Positions 40,901 to 48,639 of a DNA stretch of 64,000 nt are shown in pieces. The notes under the pieces are model-generated. The model was not told the origin of the DNA. It made no database searches and saw nothing but the letters and a program-made list of their open reading frames with translations. Made by a program: the position numbers and the translations under genes. This DNA is from Mixophyes australis (taxonomy: Eukaryota; Chordata; Amphibia; Anura; Limnodynastidae), in assembly GCA_036250195.1 (NCBI GenBank), contig JAVHZZ010000012.1:93860955-93924954 (forward strand). The letters run 5' to 3'. Every line of letters begins with the position of its first letter. The stretch's first letter is position 1.

Positions 40901-43900
40901 AGGCAGGGTCGGATACATCATACACTGCGCCCTGTACGCCAGGCAGGGTCGGATACGTCATACACTGCGCCCTGTACGCCAGGCAGGGTCGGATACGTCA
41001 TACACAGCGCCCTGTACGCCAGACAGGGTCGGATACGTCATACACAGCTCCCTGTACGCCAGACAGGGTCGGATACGTCATACACTGCTCCCTGTACACC
41101 AGACAGGGTCGGATACACCATACACTGCGCACTGTACACTAGACGGAGTCGGATACATCATACACTGCGCCCTGTACGCCAGGCAGGGTCGGATACATCA
41201 TACACTGCGCCCTGTAAGCCAGGTAGGGTCGGATACATCATACACTGCGCCCTGTACGCCAGGATGGGTCGGATACACCATACACTGCTCCTTTTACGCC
41301 AGGCAGGGTCGGATACATCTGTTATACTCACCGGTTGTGCTGCAGTCCCATCTGGAATACGTTCCGTCCTATCTGCAGAGAGAGCTGTAGCCGGCTGGGG
41401 AGACCCTGTAGGAGGAGGAGAGCAGGGTCAGGTGGGAGATACCGGTCTATTAATGGTCGGATACATCTCCTCCTGTGCCCGTTACACTAGAGGTGGCTCC
41501 GACAGTCCACGTTTTCATTATTACTAGAATTAAATCCACTTCACAAACATAGGACGACACAGAATTAGTAACCAAACAATTATCACACCTTACGACAGGG
41601 GTCCGGGGGGGTGAAGGAAAAGGATACAGCAGTCATAATAATCCTGCTCCCCCCATGACCTCTACGACTTGTAACAGAACCTTTAATCACAGAAAGTATG
41701 TATTACCCTTCCTATATCACTTCCACCGAGGGAGAGGAGGAAACAGGGAGATCCTGAGATACATCTACATGTTAACCCGTTGTGTACAGGACCCTGCGGA
41801 GACCTGTGAGGTTTCTAGGGCGCAGGGCACACGAAGGGGAGACCTGTGAGGTTTCTAGAATGCCGGACACACAAAGGGGAGACCTGTGAGGTTTCTAGGG
41901 CGCAGGGCACACGAAGGGGAGACCTGTGAGGTTTCTAGGGCGCAGGGCACACGAAGGGGAGACCTGTGAGGTTTCTAGAGAGCCGGACACACGAAGGGGA
42001 GACCTGTGAGGTTTCTAGAGTGCTGGACACATGAAGAAGAGACCTGTGAGGTTTATATAGTGCTGGACACATGAAGAAGAGACCTGGGAGGTTTATATAG
42101 TGCTGGACACATGAAGAAGAGACCTGTGAGGTTTATATAGTGCTGGACACATGAAGAGACCTGTGAGGTTTATATAGTGCTGGACACATGAAGAAGAGAC
42201 CTGTGAGGTTTATATAGCGCTGGACACATGAAGAAGAGACCTGTGAGGTTTATATAGCGCTGGACACATGAAGAAGAGACCTGTGAGGTTTATATAGCGC
42301 TGGACACATGAAGAAGAGACCTGTGAGGTTTATATAGCGCTGGACACATGAAGAAGAGACCTGTGAGGTTTATAGAGTGCTGGACACATGAAGAGGAGAC
42401 CTGTGAGGTTTATATACTGCCGGACACATGAAGAGGTGACCTGTGAGGTTTATATACTGCCGGACACTAGACGTGTCAGTCTGAGGGGTGTATGCTGTAT
42501 TAGACAGGGCTATCTGCGGATCTGGGTGTGGAAGTTACATGCAGAGTGTTAAGCAGCTGGAGTGCACATTAAACACCAAGAATTAGGAAGTGAGGGGTGG
42601 GTGTACCCCTCCTCCCACCATTATTGTTCCAAGGTGCAGGAGGAAGGAACCCTCCCTATGAGGTCAGGCCGTGCTGACATGCTTGTAAAGCCCCTGATCG
42701 CTGCGGGAGGAAGTGTCTCACTCCTTCCAGAATGCAGCAGTGATGTAATCCTGGCAGAGCGCCGGGCGAGGGAAGGGTTAATCAGTGCACCTGCCCTGTG
42801 TACACCTGGGGGACAAAGTGGTACAACTGGTAACAGCTGCCCCGCCCTGCAAGGTATCAGCCTATCGGCACGTTGTCCTCCCACAGGCGAGGCCCAGACA
42901 GGTAAATAGACAGGAAGATCTATCACTACGAGCTCGCCCTATAGTGACGCAGGATAGAGAGCAGACAGTATGTCAGACATATTTATACATCGAGATGTCC
43001 CCCCTATCTCATAATTATTATAATCAATTACTAAGAATACATTGAGCGGTGTCTTGGTGAAGAATAAAAGGTTTTATTCAATAACATGGTCGTAGGTTGG
43101 GTGGAAGTGACGCTAAAAAATTTTGGATTCCTCCAAACGCAATCATTCCAGATTATCCAGAATAACGGAGAAACATTTCATATATCTCAGCTCCAATTTT
43201 ACATCTATTATAACAGATACCGGCCGGGGTCCTACCTGAACGGCTTCCTCGGGGGTGACTCTGTGTCCGTCAAGGCTCAGTTGTGGAACCACTTCTAAGT
43301 ATGGGGTGTGCTTCACGACGGGTAGATCCGTGTCTGAAAATAATAATAATATATAATGATATATTCAATGTGTTTTCATTCACAATGGTTTACTTTGTGT
43401 CTCTGGAAAACATGGTGCAGTATAGAGCTGTACAGAGTATCACACGGCAACCCCTGACCTCCATCTCCCTAACTTGTCGATAATATTTATTATGTATATA
43501 TATCTATCTATCTATAAGCTGTAACGTTGACCGACATTCTGGCTTCCTGCCGAGTTACTTCCTGACTCCGTCTTTACACCGGACATGAAGAGGTTAACAT
43601 TCCTGAATGAGCGCTGGAGTGGCTCATCTCCCAAATAACTCCGCTACAGCCCCCCCTCTTACTCTCATTCACATCTGGAGGAGGGGCAGAAGGCCAAGTC
43701 GGGTCCCACCCTCTGTTCCTCACACACATGGTCCATCTCATGGAAACATTTCCAGATGACGAGACGCTTCTTTCTCCTTGAACTTTGGAGCTGTCTGCAA
43801 TCATCGGACACCCCAATTCCCACCCGCCCCGTGGACACGGTCTGGATCTTCTGATCCAAAATTCTTAGTGGCAGAGAAAATGTTCCTTGAACTCTTGAAC

Positions 43901-46900
43901 TGTCAGCATAGAACAAGCATCCAACTTCCACGTTCCCTGTGGATCTGGTCTGTGTGTTCTGTCAATAAAACCAGGTGTATAATTCTATGACGTTACCTGC
44001 GTTCAGGTAGAGAACATCCAACGTGCCCTCCTCTATGGGTACGAGACGTGTCTTCTGGCCATAAAGCCTGTTCTATAGTCCTATGACCTGCGTTCAGAAG
44101 AGAACATCCAACAAGTCCTCCTCTATGGGTATGAGACGTGTCTTCTGGCCATCAAACCCGTTCTATAGTCCTATGACCTGGGTTCAGAAGAGAACATCCA
44201 ACGTGTCCTCCTCTATGGGTATGAGACGTGTCTTCTGGCCATCAAACCTGTTCTATAGTCCTATGACCTGGGTTCAGAAGAGAACATCCAACGTGTCCTC
44301 CTCTATGGGTATGAGACGTGTCTTCTGACCATAAAGCATGTTCTATAGTCCTATGACCTGGGTTCAGGTAGAGAACATCCAACGTTCCCTCCTCTATGGG
44401 TACGAGATGTGTCTTCTGGCCATAAAGCATGTTCTATAGTCCTGTGACCTGCGTTCAGGTAGAGAACATCCAACGTTCCCTCCTCTATGGGTACGAGATG
44501 TGTCTTCTGACAATAAAGCATGTTCTATAGTCCTATGACCTGGGTTCAGGTAGAGAACATCCAACGTGTCCTTCTCTATGGGTACGAGATGTGTCTTCTG
44601 GCCATAAAGCCTGTTCTATAGTCCTATGACCTGGGTTCAGGTAGAGAACATCCAACGTTCCCTCCTCTATGGGTACGAGACGTGTCTTCTGGCCATAAAG
44701 CATGTTCTATAGTCCTGTGACCTACGTTCAGGTAGAGAACATCCAACGTGTCCTTCTCTATGGGTACGAGACGTGTCTTCTGCCCATAAAGCCTGTTCTA
44801 TAGTCCTATGACCTGCGTTCAGGTAGAGAACATCCAACGTTCCCTCCTCTATGGGTACGAGATGTGTCTTCTGACCATAAAGCATGTTCTATAGTCCTAT
44901 GACCTGCGTTCAGGTAGAGAACATCCAACGTTCCCTCCTCTATGGGTACGAGATGTGTCTTCTGACCATAAAGCATGTTCTATAGTCCTGTGACCTACGT
45001 TCAGGTAGAGAACATCCAACGTTCCCTCCTCTATGGGTACGAGATGTGTCTTCTGACCATAAAGCATGTTCTATAGTCCTATGACCTGCGTTCAGGTAGA
45101 GAACATCCAACGTGTCCTTCTCTATGGGTACGAGACGTGCCTTCTGACCATAAATATATCAGCCAGCAAACTGTGCCCACAGATACCCCAAATAAACCCG
45201 CTCCTTGCCACAGCTCAGACAGCCTCCTATAGTAGAGGTCACATCTTGGTTTAGGCTCTAATGCAGTGTTTCCCAAACCCAGTCCTCAGGACCCCTAACA
45301 GGGCAGGTTTCCAGGTGACAGGGAAAATAACTATACCTGTGGATCTGTTACAATGTATCAGTCAGTAATGAGTACACCTGTACTAAAGCATGGAGATATG
45401 GAAAACCTGCCCTGTTGGAGGTCCTTGAGGACTGAGTTTGGGAAACACTGCTCTAATGTAACCACCAGAGGACAGGAAGTGAGAGCTTGGATCATGGAAC
45501 AGAACCACGCGTCGGGCTCTAGATATGATCATATTAGTGTCCGGTTAATTCTGTCTGAAGAACAGAGCTGACTAAACCCACCAGGTTCACCTGGAGAATA
45601 TACACATTATAATCACCAGAGAGAGTGCTGCCATCTAGTGGTCATGGTGAGGAACTGAAGCTGGCAAATCACAGTGGTTCTATACAGTACTGTGTTACCT
45701 ATATAGTGTACTGCTCCCAAGAGCTCACACTCAGACACTCACACGCAGTCACTTACAGTACTACACATACTGACACTCAGACTGTCACATAGTAATACTC
45801 TCTGTCACACTCACACATAGACTACCACCTATAGTAATACTCTGTCACACTCACACTCAGCCTGTCATAATGTCAGACACTCACACTCAGTCACTTACAG
45901 TACTACACATACTGACACTCAGACTGTCACATAGTAATACTCTGTCACACTCACACATAGACTACCACCTATAGTAATACTCTGTCACACTCACACTCAG
46001 CCTGTCATAATGTCAGACACTTACACTCAGTCACTTACAGTACTACACATACTGACACTCTGCCTGTCACCTATACATACTGACACTCACACTCTGCCTG
46101 TCACCTATACATACTGACACTCACACTCTGCCTGTCACCTATACATACTGACACTCACACTCTGCCTGTCACCTATACATACTGACACTCACACTCTGCC
46201 TGTCACCTATACATACTGACACTCACACTCTGCCTGTCACCTATACATACTGACACTCACACTCTGCATGTCACCTATACATACTGACACTCACACTCTG
46301 CCTGTCACCTATACATACTGACACTCACATTTTGCCTGTCACCTATACATACTGACACTCACACTCTGCCTGTCACCTATACATACGGACACTCACACTC
46401 TGCCTGTCACCTATACATACGGACACTCACACTCTGCCTGTCACCTATACATACTGACACTCACACTCTGCCTGTCACCTATACATACTGACACTCACAC
46501 TCAGCCTGTCACCTATACATACTGACACTCACACTCTGCCTGTCACCTATACATACTGACACTCACACTCAGCCTGTCACCTATACATACTGACACTCAC
46601 ACTCTGCCTGTCACCTATACATACTGACACTTACATTTTGCCTGTCACCTATACATACTGACACTCACACTCTGCCTGTCACCTATACATACTGACACTC
46701 ACACTCTGCCTGTCACCTATACATACTGACACTCACACTCTGCCTGTCACCTATACATACTGACACTCACACTCTGCCGGTCACCTATACATACTGACAC
46801 TCACACTCTGCCGGTCACCTATACATACTGACACTCACACTCTGCCTGTCACCTATACATACTGACACTCACACTCTGCCTGTCACCTATACATACTGAC

Positions 46901-48392
46901 ACTCACACTCTGCCTGTCACCTATACATACTGACACTCACATTTTGCCTGTCACCTATACATACTGACACTCACACTCTGCCTGTCACCTATACATACGG
47001 ACACTCACACTCTGCCTGTCACCTATACATACTGACACTCACACTCTGCCTGTCACCTATACATACTGACACTCACACTCAGCCTGTCACCTATACATAC
47101 TGACACTCACACTCTGCCTGTCACCTATACATACTGACACTTACATTTTGCCTGTCACCTATACATACTGACACTCACACTCTGCCTGTCACCTATACAT
47201 ACTGACACTCACACTCTGCCTGTCACCTATACATACTGACACTCACACTCTGCCTGTCACCTATACATACTGACACTCACACTCTGCCTGTCACCTATAC
47301 ATACTGACACTCACACTCTGCCTGTCACCTATACATACTGACACTCACATTTTGCCTGTCACCTATACATACTGACACTCACACTCTGCCTGTCACCTAT
47401 ACATACGGACACTCACACTCTGCCTGTCACCTATACATACTGACACTCACACTCTGCCTGTCACCTATACATACTGACACTCACACTCAGCCTGTCACCT
47501 ATACATACTGACACTCACACTCTGCCTGTCACCTATACATACTGACACTCACACTCTGCCTGTCACCTATACATACTGACACTCACACTCAGCCTGTCAC
47601 CTATACATACTGACACTCACACTCTGCCTGTCACCTATACATACTGACACTTACATTTTGCCTGTCACCTATACATACTGACACTCACACTCTGCCTGTC
47701 ACCTATACATACTGACACTCACACTCTGCCTGTCACCTATACATACTGACACTCACACTCTGCCTGTCATACTGTCAGACACTCACACTCAGTCACTTAC
47801 AGTACTACACATACTGACACTCTGCCTGTCACCTATACTGTCAGACACTCACACTCAGCCTGTCACCTATACATACTGACACTCACACTCTGCCTGTCAC
47901 CTATACATACTGACACTCACACTCTGCCTGTCACCTATACATACTGACACTCACACTCTGCCTGTCACCTATACATACTGACACTCACACTCTGCCTGTC
48001 ACCTATACATACTGACACTCACACTCTGCCTGTCACCTATACATACTGACACTCACACTCTGCCTGTCACCTATACATACTGACACTCACACTCTGCCTG
48101 TCATACTGTCAGACACTCACACTCAGTCACTTACAGTACTACACATACTGACACTCAGCCTGTCACCTATACATACCGACACTCACACTCTGCCTGTCAC
48201 CTATACATACTGACACTCACACTCTGCCTGTCACCTATACATACTGACACTCACACTCTGCCTGTCACCTATACATACTGACACTCACACTCCCCCCGGT
48301 CACTCACCTGCCGCCCCTCCGGGGTCCCGGGCCGGGTGTCCCGCTGTCAGCCCGCACAGGAGCAGAAGCAGCCGGCAGGATCCGTCCCCCAT
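22644..48392 (-). CDS. adam15: ADAM15 metalloprotease-disintegrin, complete coding span (24 exons)
   Basis: This is a type I membrane ADAM protease. I read 24 exons with GT-AG borders and matching phases, giving 2739 coding bases including the stop, or 912 residues (longer human ADAM15 isoforms are about 860). Domains in order: signal peptide 1 to about 20; prodomain to the furin site RVRR at 217-220; catalytic domain from D221 with zinc site [12 protein letters not shown] at 363-374 and a Met-turn IME near 390-392; disintegrin domain about 430-515; cysteine-rich region to about 670; EGF-like cysteines C671-C698; transmembrane helix about 721-742; and a proline-rich cytoplasmic tail 743-912. 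The tail motifs KPLPPDP, RPLPADP and KPPPPRKP resemble the human ADAM15 SH3-binding tail. dcst1 lies upstream in the same orientation, as in human. The human RGD is replaced by LGE (498-500). The ADAM15 identity is strong; the exact exon borders are inferred by eye. Confidence 0.95.
22768..23527. repeat. 43-bp minisatellite in adam15 intron 23
   Basis: The unit contains CCAGTGACATCACTGAGAGT and CCAGTCACTAGGAA. About 18 copies, several differing by single bases and one truncated near 22950. It occupies most of the intron between the last two coding exons. Confidence 0.95.
23530..23535 (-). terminator. Possible intronic polyadenylation signal AATAAA
   Basis: AATAAA on the minus strand lies about 100 bases after the in-frame TAA that follows exon 23 if its donor is skipped. 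It sits exactly at the edge of the 43-bp array of intron 23. The hexamer is directly visible; its use is inference. Confidence 0.3.
23642..23766 (-). CDS. adam15: adam15 exon 23: cytoplasmic tail
   Basis: Residues 857-897 contain [17 protein letters not shown], matching human [14 protein letters not shown], and end HIIALPT plus a split Arg. The donor is CG|GTAAGA. If the donor is not used, the next in-frame codon after CGG is TAA. Confidence 0.88.
24114..24948. repeat. 40-bp minisatellite in adam15 intron 22
   Basis: The unit begins GACCCGTGAGGTTTCTATAG and continues CGCAGGACACCTGAAGGAGA. About 21 copies. It belongs to the same sequence family as the array at 41795-42475. Confidence 0.95.
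25025..26020 (+). mobile_element. L2/CR1-type LINE relic, reverse transcriptase 3' part
   Basis: Broken frames read [38 protein letters not shown], then an open stretch with [16 protein letters not shown] and [16 protein letters not shown], and finally [20 protein letters not shown]. These are the palm, thumb and C-terminal motifs of L2/CR1-clade ORF2 proteins. It is 5'-truncated, frameshifted and antisense to adam15, lying in intron 22. Confidence 0.85.
26130..26201 (-). CDS. adam15: adam15 exon 22: cytoplasmic tail
   Basis: It encodes [20 protein letters not shown] and RRAQ, close to human [15 protein letters not shown]. It is a 72-base, phase 0 to phase 0 cassette. Human ADAM15 is known to be alternatively spliced across these tail exons, and the symmetric phases here would allow the same. 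Confidence 0.92.
26516..26620 (-). CDS. adam15: adam15 exon 21: cytoplasmic tail with doubled KPLPPDP
   Basis: Residues 798-832 contain SKPLPPDP twice in tandem, followed by VLRRCQ. Human ADAM15 has SRPLPPDPVSKRLQ at this point, so the exon is orthologous and its motif has been internally duplicated. The acceptor is CCTGCTCAG, the donor GTAATG, phase 0 on both sides, which allows clean exon skipping. Confidence 0.9.
26621..27254. other. Purine-rich stretch in adam15 intron 20
   Basis: From about 26630 to 27000 the plus strand is dominated by A and G (repeated GGAGAAG, AGAGAAG and GGAAGA), so the transcribed RNA is pyrimidine-rich. No exon recognised. Confidence 0.4.
27255..28000. repeat. Short degenerate C-rich tandem repeat in adam15 intron 20
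   Basis: Built from the short words CCCCGTCCACGTTCC, CCCAGTCCACGTT and CCATCACCATC in irregular order, period about 15-18 bp. The open plus-strand frames (Pro/Ser-rich) come from this composition and are not genes. Confidence 0.9.
28268..28364 (-). CDS. adam15: adam15 exon 20: cytoplasmic tail
   Basis: Residues 765-797 include [19 protein letters not shown], a Pro/Arg-rich segment of SH3-ligand character. The acceptor is CCCTTTTACAG and the donor CAG|GTGAGAG. An internal CAG|GTGATG about 20 bases earlier could act as an alternative donor. Confidence 0.85.
28509..28653 (-). CDS. adam15: adam15 exon 19: transmembrane helix
   Basis: A Leu/Phe-rich stretch, [20 protein letters not shown] (about 721-740), is followed by the stop-transfer CYRKRG. 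The exon ends SKCQYR, as in human ADAM15 (TCQYR). The donor is GTCAGT, exit in phase 2. Confidence 0.94.
28738..28849 (-). CDS. adam15: adam15 exon 18: EGF domain and juxtamembrane stalk
   Basis: It begins [19 protein letters not shown], completing the EGF fold, and continues into a Gly/Ser-rich stalk ([13 protein letters not shown]). The donor is GTAAGT, exit in phase 1. Confidence 0.94.
28975..29275. repeat. 34-bp minisatellite in adam15 intron 17
   Basis: The unit contains AGACGGACAGACAGAAGGTG and GGGAGTACATAG. Five to six near-identical copies at about 29030-29215 are flanked by decayed copies on both sides. Confidence 0.92.
29398..29475 (-). CDS. adam15: adam15 exon 17: end of cysteine-rich region, start of EGF domain
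   Basis: It encodes [20 protein letters not shown] and KCGGHG (654-679). The final CRSKCGGHG opens the EGF-like module (human ECRSKCHGHG). The acceptor is TCTCCTAG, the donor GTGAGA. Confidence 0.94.
29702..29897 (-). CDS. adam15: adam15 exon 16: cysteine-rich domain
   Basis: Residues 588-653 include [20 protein letters not shown] and [20 protein letters not shown], matching human ADAM15 CGQLQCQTGRTQPLLGS. The exon ends CGAGK before the donor GTAACT, phase 0. Confidence 0.94.
30153..30261 (-). CDS. adam15: adam15 exon 15: cysteine-rich domain
   Basis: Residues 552-587 include [20 protein letters not shown], the conserved N-x-RGxxFGxCGR segment of ADAM cysteine-rich domains. The RGD inside it (MRGDKF) is part of this fold and is not the disintegrin-loop RGD. 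The donor is GTACCT, exit in phase 2. Confidence 0.94.
30318..32922. repeat. 43-bp minisatellite in adam15 intron 14
   Basis: The unit contains CCCATCTCCCAGGACCTGTG and CTCGCTTCCCCTCTGTATA. About 60 copies with a few variant sites (AGGACC/AGCACC, TTCCCCTC/TTCTCTTC). Because 43 is not a multiple of 3 and the unit lacks stops, several frames stay open for hundreds of codons on both strands; the longest is about 774 codons. Confidence 0.97.
33035..33230 (-). CDS. adam15: adam15 exon 14: disintegrin loop and cysteine-rich region
   Basis: It begins [20 protein letters not shown]. The tripeptide between R-x-x and CDLPE is LGE (498-500) where human ADAM15 has RGD. The rest ([13 protein letters not shown] through CWNLWGP) is the start of the cysteine-rich domain. 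The donor is GTAAGG, exit in phase 1. Confidence 0.95.
33314..33406 (-). CDS. adam15: adam15 exon 13: disintegrin domain
   Basis: It encodes [20 protein letters not shown] and then GDLCCDQCT. Cysteine spacing matches the disintegrin core (human ADAM15 DCVDPCCDSLTCQL). The donor is GTAAGT and both borders are phase 0. Confidence 0.95.
33407..34143. other. adam15 intron 12
   Basis: Unique sequence with no clear element. A short plus-strand frame near 33864-33990 contains CERCG and MLRDYRD, faintly like the C-terminus of an L1/Tx1-type LINE ORF2, but it is too short to call. Confidence 0.3.
34144..34321 (-). CDS. adam15: adam15 exon 12: end of catalytic domain, start of disintegrin domain
   Basis: Residues 396-455 include [15 protein letters not shown] (end of the catalytic domain) and then [20 protein letters not shown], the canonical opening of an ADAM disintegrin domain. 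The donor is GTGAGAG, phase 0. Confidence 0.95.
34386..34530. repeat. Direct repeat pair in adam15 intron 11
   Basis: A segment starting TTGTTTCAAAATATTGCCTT and running through TCATAGCAGCTG occurs at about 34397 and again at about 34489. The pair probably belongs to an unrecognised interspersed element extending to about 34825. Confidence 0.6.
34827..34975. repeat. (TA)n/(CA)n compound microsatellite
   Basis: About 50 bases of alternating TA are followed by CATA/CACA tracts and a further TATA/CACA mixture. It lies in adam15 intron 11, and the long alternating purine-pyrimidine run is prone to Z-DNA or cruciform formation. Confidence 0.95.
35173..35315 (-). CDS. adam15: adam15 exon 11: zinc-binding active site
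   Basis: It carries [12 protein letters not shown] at residues 363-374, a complete HExxHxxGxxHD motif with all three zinc-binding histidines and the catalytic Glu364. WIME near 389-392 supplies the Met-turn. The enzyme is therefore predicted to be active. The acceptor is CCTCCGCAG, the donor GTGAGT, exit in phase 2. Confidence 0.97.
35316..35910. other. adam15 intron 10, unique AT-rich
   Basis: No coding exon, tandem array or recognisable mobile element was seen. Confidence 0.4.
35911..35995 (-). CDS. adam15: adam15 exon 10: catalytic domain
   Basis: Residues 320-348 read [20 protein letters not shown] followed by RSGGVNM, the conserved GxxVGMA and SGGVNx segments just ahead of the zinc helix. 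The acceptor is TTTTTAG, the donor GTGAGT, phase 0 exit. Confidence 0.94.
36101..36270 (-). CDS. adam15: adam15 exon 9: catalytic domain
   Basis: It encodes [17 protein letters not shown], then [20 protein letters not shown], the second half of the ADAM fold before the zinc helix (compare NVRVALVGLEAW and LPRLPHDSAQLVT in human ADAM15). The donor is GTGAGTG, exit in phase 2. Confidence 0.94.
36340..37197. repeat. 30-bp minisatellite in adam15 intron 8, two homogenised halves
   Basis: The unit is GAATCACAGAGAGCAATCGG plus CCTTGGGGAA in the left half (to about 36840) and GACTCACAGAGAAGAATCAG plus CCTTGAGGAA in the right half. About 28 copies. As 30 is divisible by 3, three plus-strand frames stay open throughout. 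Confidence 0.96.
37608..37679 (-). CDS. adam15: adam15 exon 8: catalytic domain
   Basis: Twenty-four residues, [20 protein letters not shown] followed by KVDA, form the helix after the first strand of the ADAM catalytic domain. The acceptor is TTTCCAG, the donor GTCAGT, phase 0 on both sides. Confidence 0.92.
37757..37822 (-). CDS. adam15: adam15 exon 7: furin site and start of catalytic domain
   Basis: It encodes [20 protein letters not shown]. Joined to the Arg ending exon 6 it makes RVRR|D, a canonical proprotein-convertase site, followed by the first strand of the metalloprotease fold (KYVELxMVAD). The donor is GTCAGT. Confidence 0.93.
37972..38209 (-). CDS. adam15: adam15 exon 6: prodomain, inhibitory segment
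   Basis: At 238 bases this is the longest coding exon, covering residues 138-217. It includes YSIEPVPGD and ends at FQR, the first residue of the furin site. Cys175 (NVTCET) is the only cysteine here and is the candidate cysteine-switch residue, although the surrounding sequence differs from the usual PKMCG form. The donor is GTGAGA. The acceptor CTGTAAAAG has a poor pyrimidine tract, but phase and homology support it. Confidence 0.88.
38580..39165. repeat. 38-bp GC-rich minisatellite in adam15 intron 5
   Basis: The unit contains GGGCTCTCGGGTAATCCGGA and GCCTCGGGTGGGCC. About 15 copies, with an inserted shorter variant (TAACCTGGAAGGTGTG) near 38975, 39120 and 39145. It is CpG-dense, unlike the surrounding intron. 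Confidence 0.95.
39262..39338 (-). CDS. adam15: adam15 exon 5: prodomain CYYHG motif
   Basis: It encodes [11 protein letters not shown] followed by SLSLCSGL, the conserved ADAM prodomain signature (CYYHG, then S-x-CSGL). The acceptor is TTATTACAG and the donor GTATTC, which is weaker than the others. Exit in phase 2. Confidence 0.9.
39544..39622 (-). CDS. adam15: adam15 exon 4: prodomain
   Basis: The acceptor is CTCTTTCAG and the donor GTATGT. Residues up to 112 include [17 protein letters not shown], the usual ADAM prodomain segment before the CYYHG motif. Phase 2 entry, phase 0 exit. Confidence 0.9.
40304..41320. repeat. 40-bp minisatellite in adam15 intron 3
   Basis: The unit contains CGGATACATCATACACTGCG and CCTGTACGCCAGGCAGGGT. 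About 25 copies, ending roughly 11 bases from the donor of exon 3. Each unit carries several CpGs. Confidence 0.96.
41332..41405 (-). CDS. adam15: adam15 exon 3: prodomain
   Basis: The acceptor follows a run of pyrimidines (CCTCCTACAG) and the donor is GTGAGTAT. It encodes [20 protein letters not shown] and a few more residues (62-85), exiting in phase 2. The 40-bp array of intron 3 stops about ten bases from the donor. Confidence 0.87.
41795..42475. repeat. 40-bp minisatellite in adam15 intron 2, related to the intron 22 array
   Basis: The unit begins GACCTGTGAGGTTTCTAGGG and continues CGCAGGGCACACGAAGGGGA on the left, grading into GTTTATATAGTGCTGG with CACATGAAGAAGA on the right. About 17 copies. 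Alignment with the array at 24114-24948 is obvious over the full unit. Confidence 0.93.
42476..43235. other. adam15 intron 2, unique part
   Basis: No coding exon or mobile element recognised. Confidence 0.4.
43236..43333 (-). CDS. adam15: adam15 exon 2: start of prodomain
   Basis: The acceptor is TTTTCAG and the donor GTAGGA. It encodes residues 29-61 of the prodomain, ending [10 protein letters not shown]. Phase 1 entry and phase 0 exit match the neighbouring exons. Confidence 0.87.
43334..43990. other. adam15 intron 1, unique part next to exon 2
   Basis: No exon recognised. A short TATCTA microsatellite lies near 43500. The minus-strand open frames here show no family motif. Confidence 0.4.
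43995..45155. repeat. 90/91-bp minisatellite in adam15 intron 1
   Basis: The unit contains GTTCTATAGTCCTATGACCT, AGAGAACATCCAACG and GAGACGTGTCTTCTGGCC. About 13 copies. The left copies use GGTTCAGAAGAGAAC (90 bp), the right copies GGTTCAGGTAGAGAAC (91 bp). Confidence 0.94.
45264..45450. mobile_element. hAT-type MITE with perfect 8-bp target duplication
   Basis: The left end CAGTGTTTCCCAAACCCAGT and the right end AACTGAGTTTGGGAAACACTG-like sequence are inverted copies. Extended inner homology (GGGCAGGTTTCC and GGAAAACCTGCCC) makes the 187-bp element nearly palindromic. The flanks CTCTAATG (45256-45263) and CTCTAATG (45451-45458) are identical, the 8-bp duplication expected of hAT transposons. 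Confidence 0.93.
45722..46045. repeat. Complex tandem repeat bordering the 34-bp array
   Basis: A longer compound unit (TCACACTCAGTCACTTACAG, ACTACACATACTGAC, GTCACATAGTAATACTCTG, CATAGACTACCACC) is repeated with short deletions. Pieces of it reappear inside the neighbouring array near 47770-47840 and 48100-48160. Confidence 0.85.
46046..48291. repeat. 34-bp minisatellite in adam15 intron 1
   Basis: The unit contains CTGCCTGTCACCTATACATA and CTGACACTCACACT. About 66 copies, reaching to within about 15 bases of the exon 1 donor. On the transcribed strand every unit contains ATAGGTGACAGG, which resembles a 5' splice site. Confidence 0.96.
48308..48392 (-). CDS. adam15: adam15 exon 1: start codon and signal peptide
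   Basis: The ATG at 48392-48390 has a good Kozak context (A at -3, G at +4). The sequence begins [18 protein letters not shown], a typical signal peptide with a Leu-rich core. The donor is CAG|GTGAGTG, phase 1. A 34-bp minisatellite reaches to within about 15 bases of this donor on the intron side. Confidence 0.9.
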
Positions 48393-48600
48393 CCTCCGCT
48401 ACCCGGAGCCCGGCATGTGAGACTGAGAGCCGGCCAGGCCGGGACACTGCCCGGGGAGGGGGGAGGGGCCGGGAGAAGGGGGAGGGGCCTGGTGAGAGGG
48501 AGGGGCCGGGGAGGAGAAGAGTTACTGAAAGATATTAATATACACAGCACTGACTATATATATATCTATAATTTATATCAGCTTATTCTCCCTGACTCCT
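48393..48600 (-). promoter_or_regulatory. Presumed adam15 promoter/5'UTR, GC-rich
   Basis: About 200 bases separate the ATG from the intergenic array. The first 130 are GC-rich, with repeated GGGAGGGGCC-type boxes near 48457-48515 that could bind Sp/KLF or MAZ-type factors. No clear TATA box was seen. Promoter assignment rests on position and composition only. Confidence 0.45.
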
Positions 48601-48639
48601 GACTATAACCTCCAGGCAGAATGTAAGGTGAATACAGAA

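Noticed and set aside
40123..41527. Plus-strand frames up to 444 codons with a repeated [18 protein letters not shown] unit
   Set aside because: A shadow of the 40-bp array in adam15 intron 3, and the opposite strand carries the real exon 3 within the same interval.
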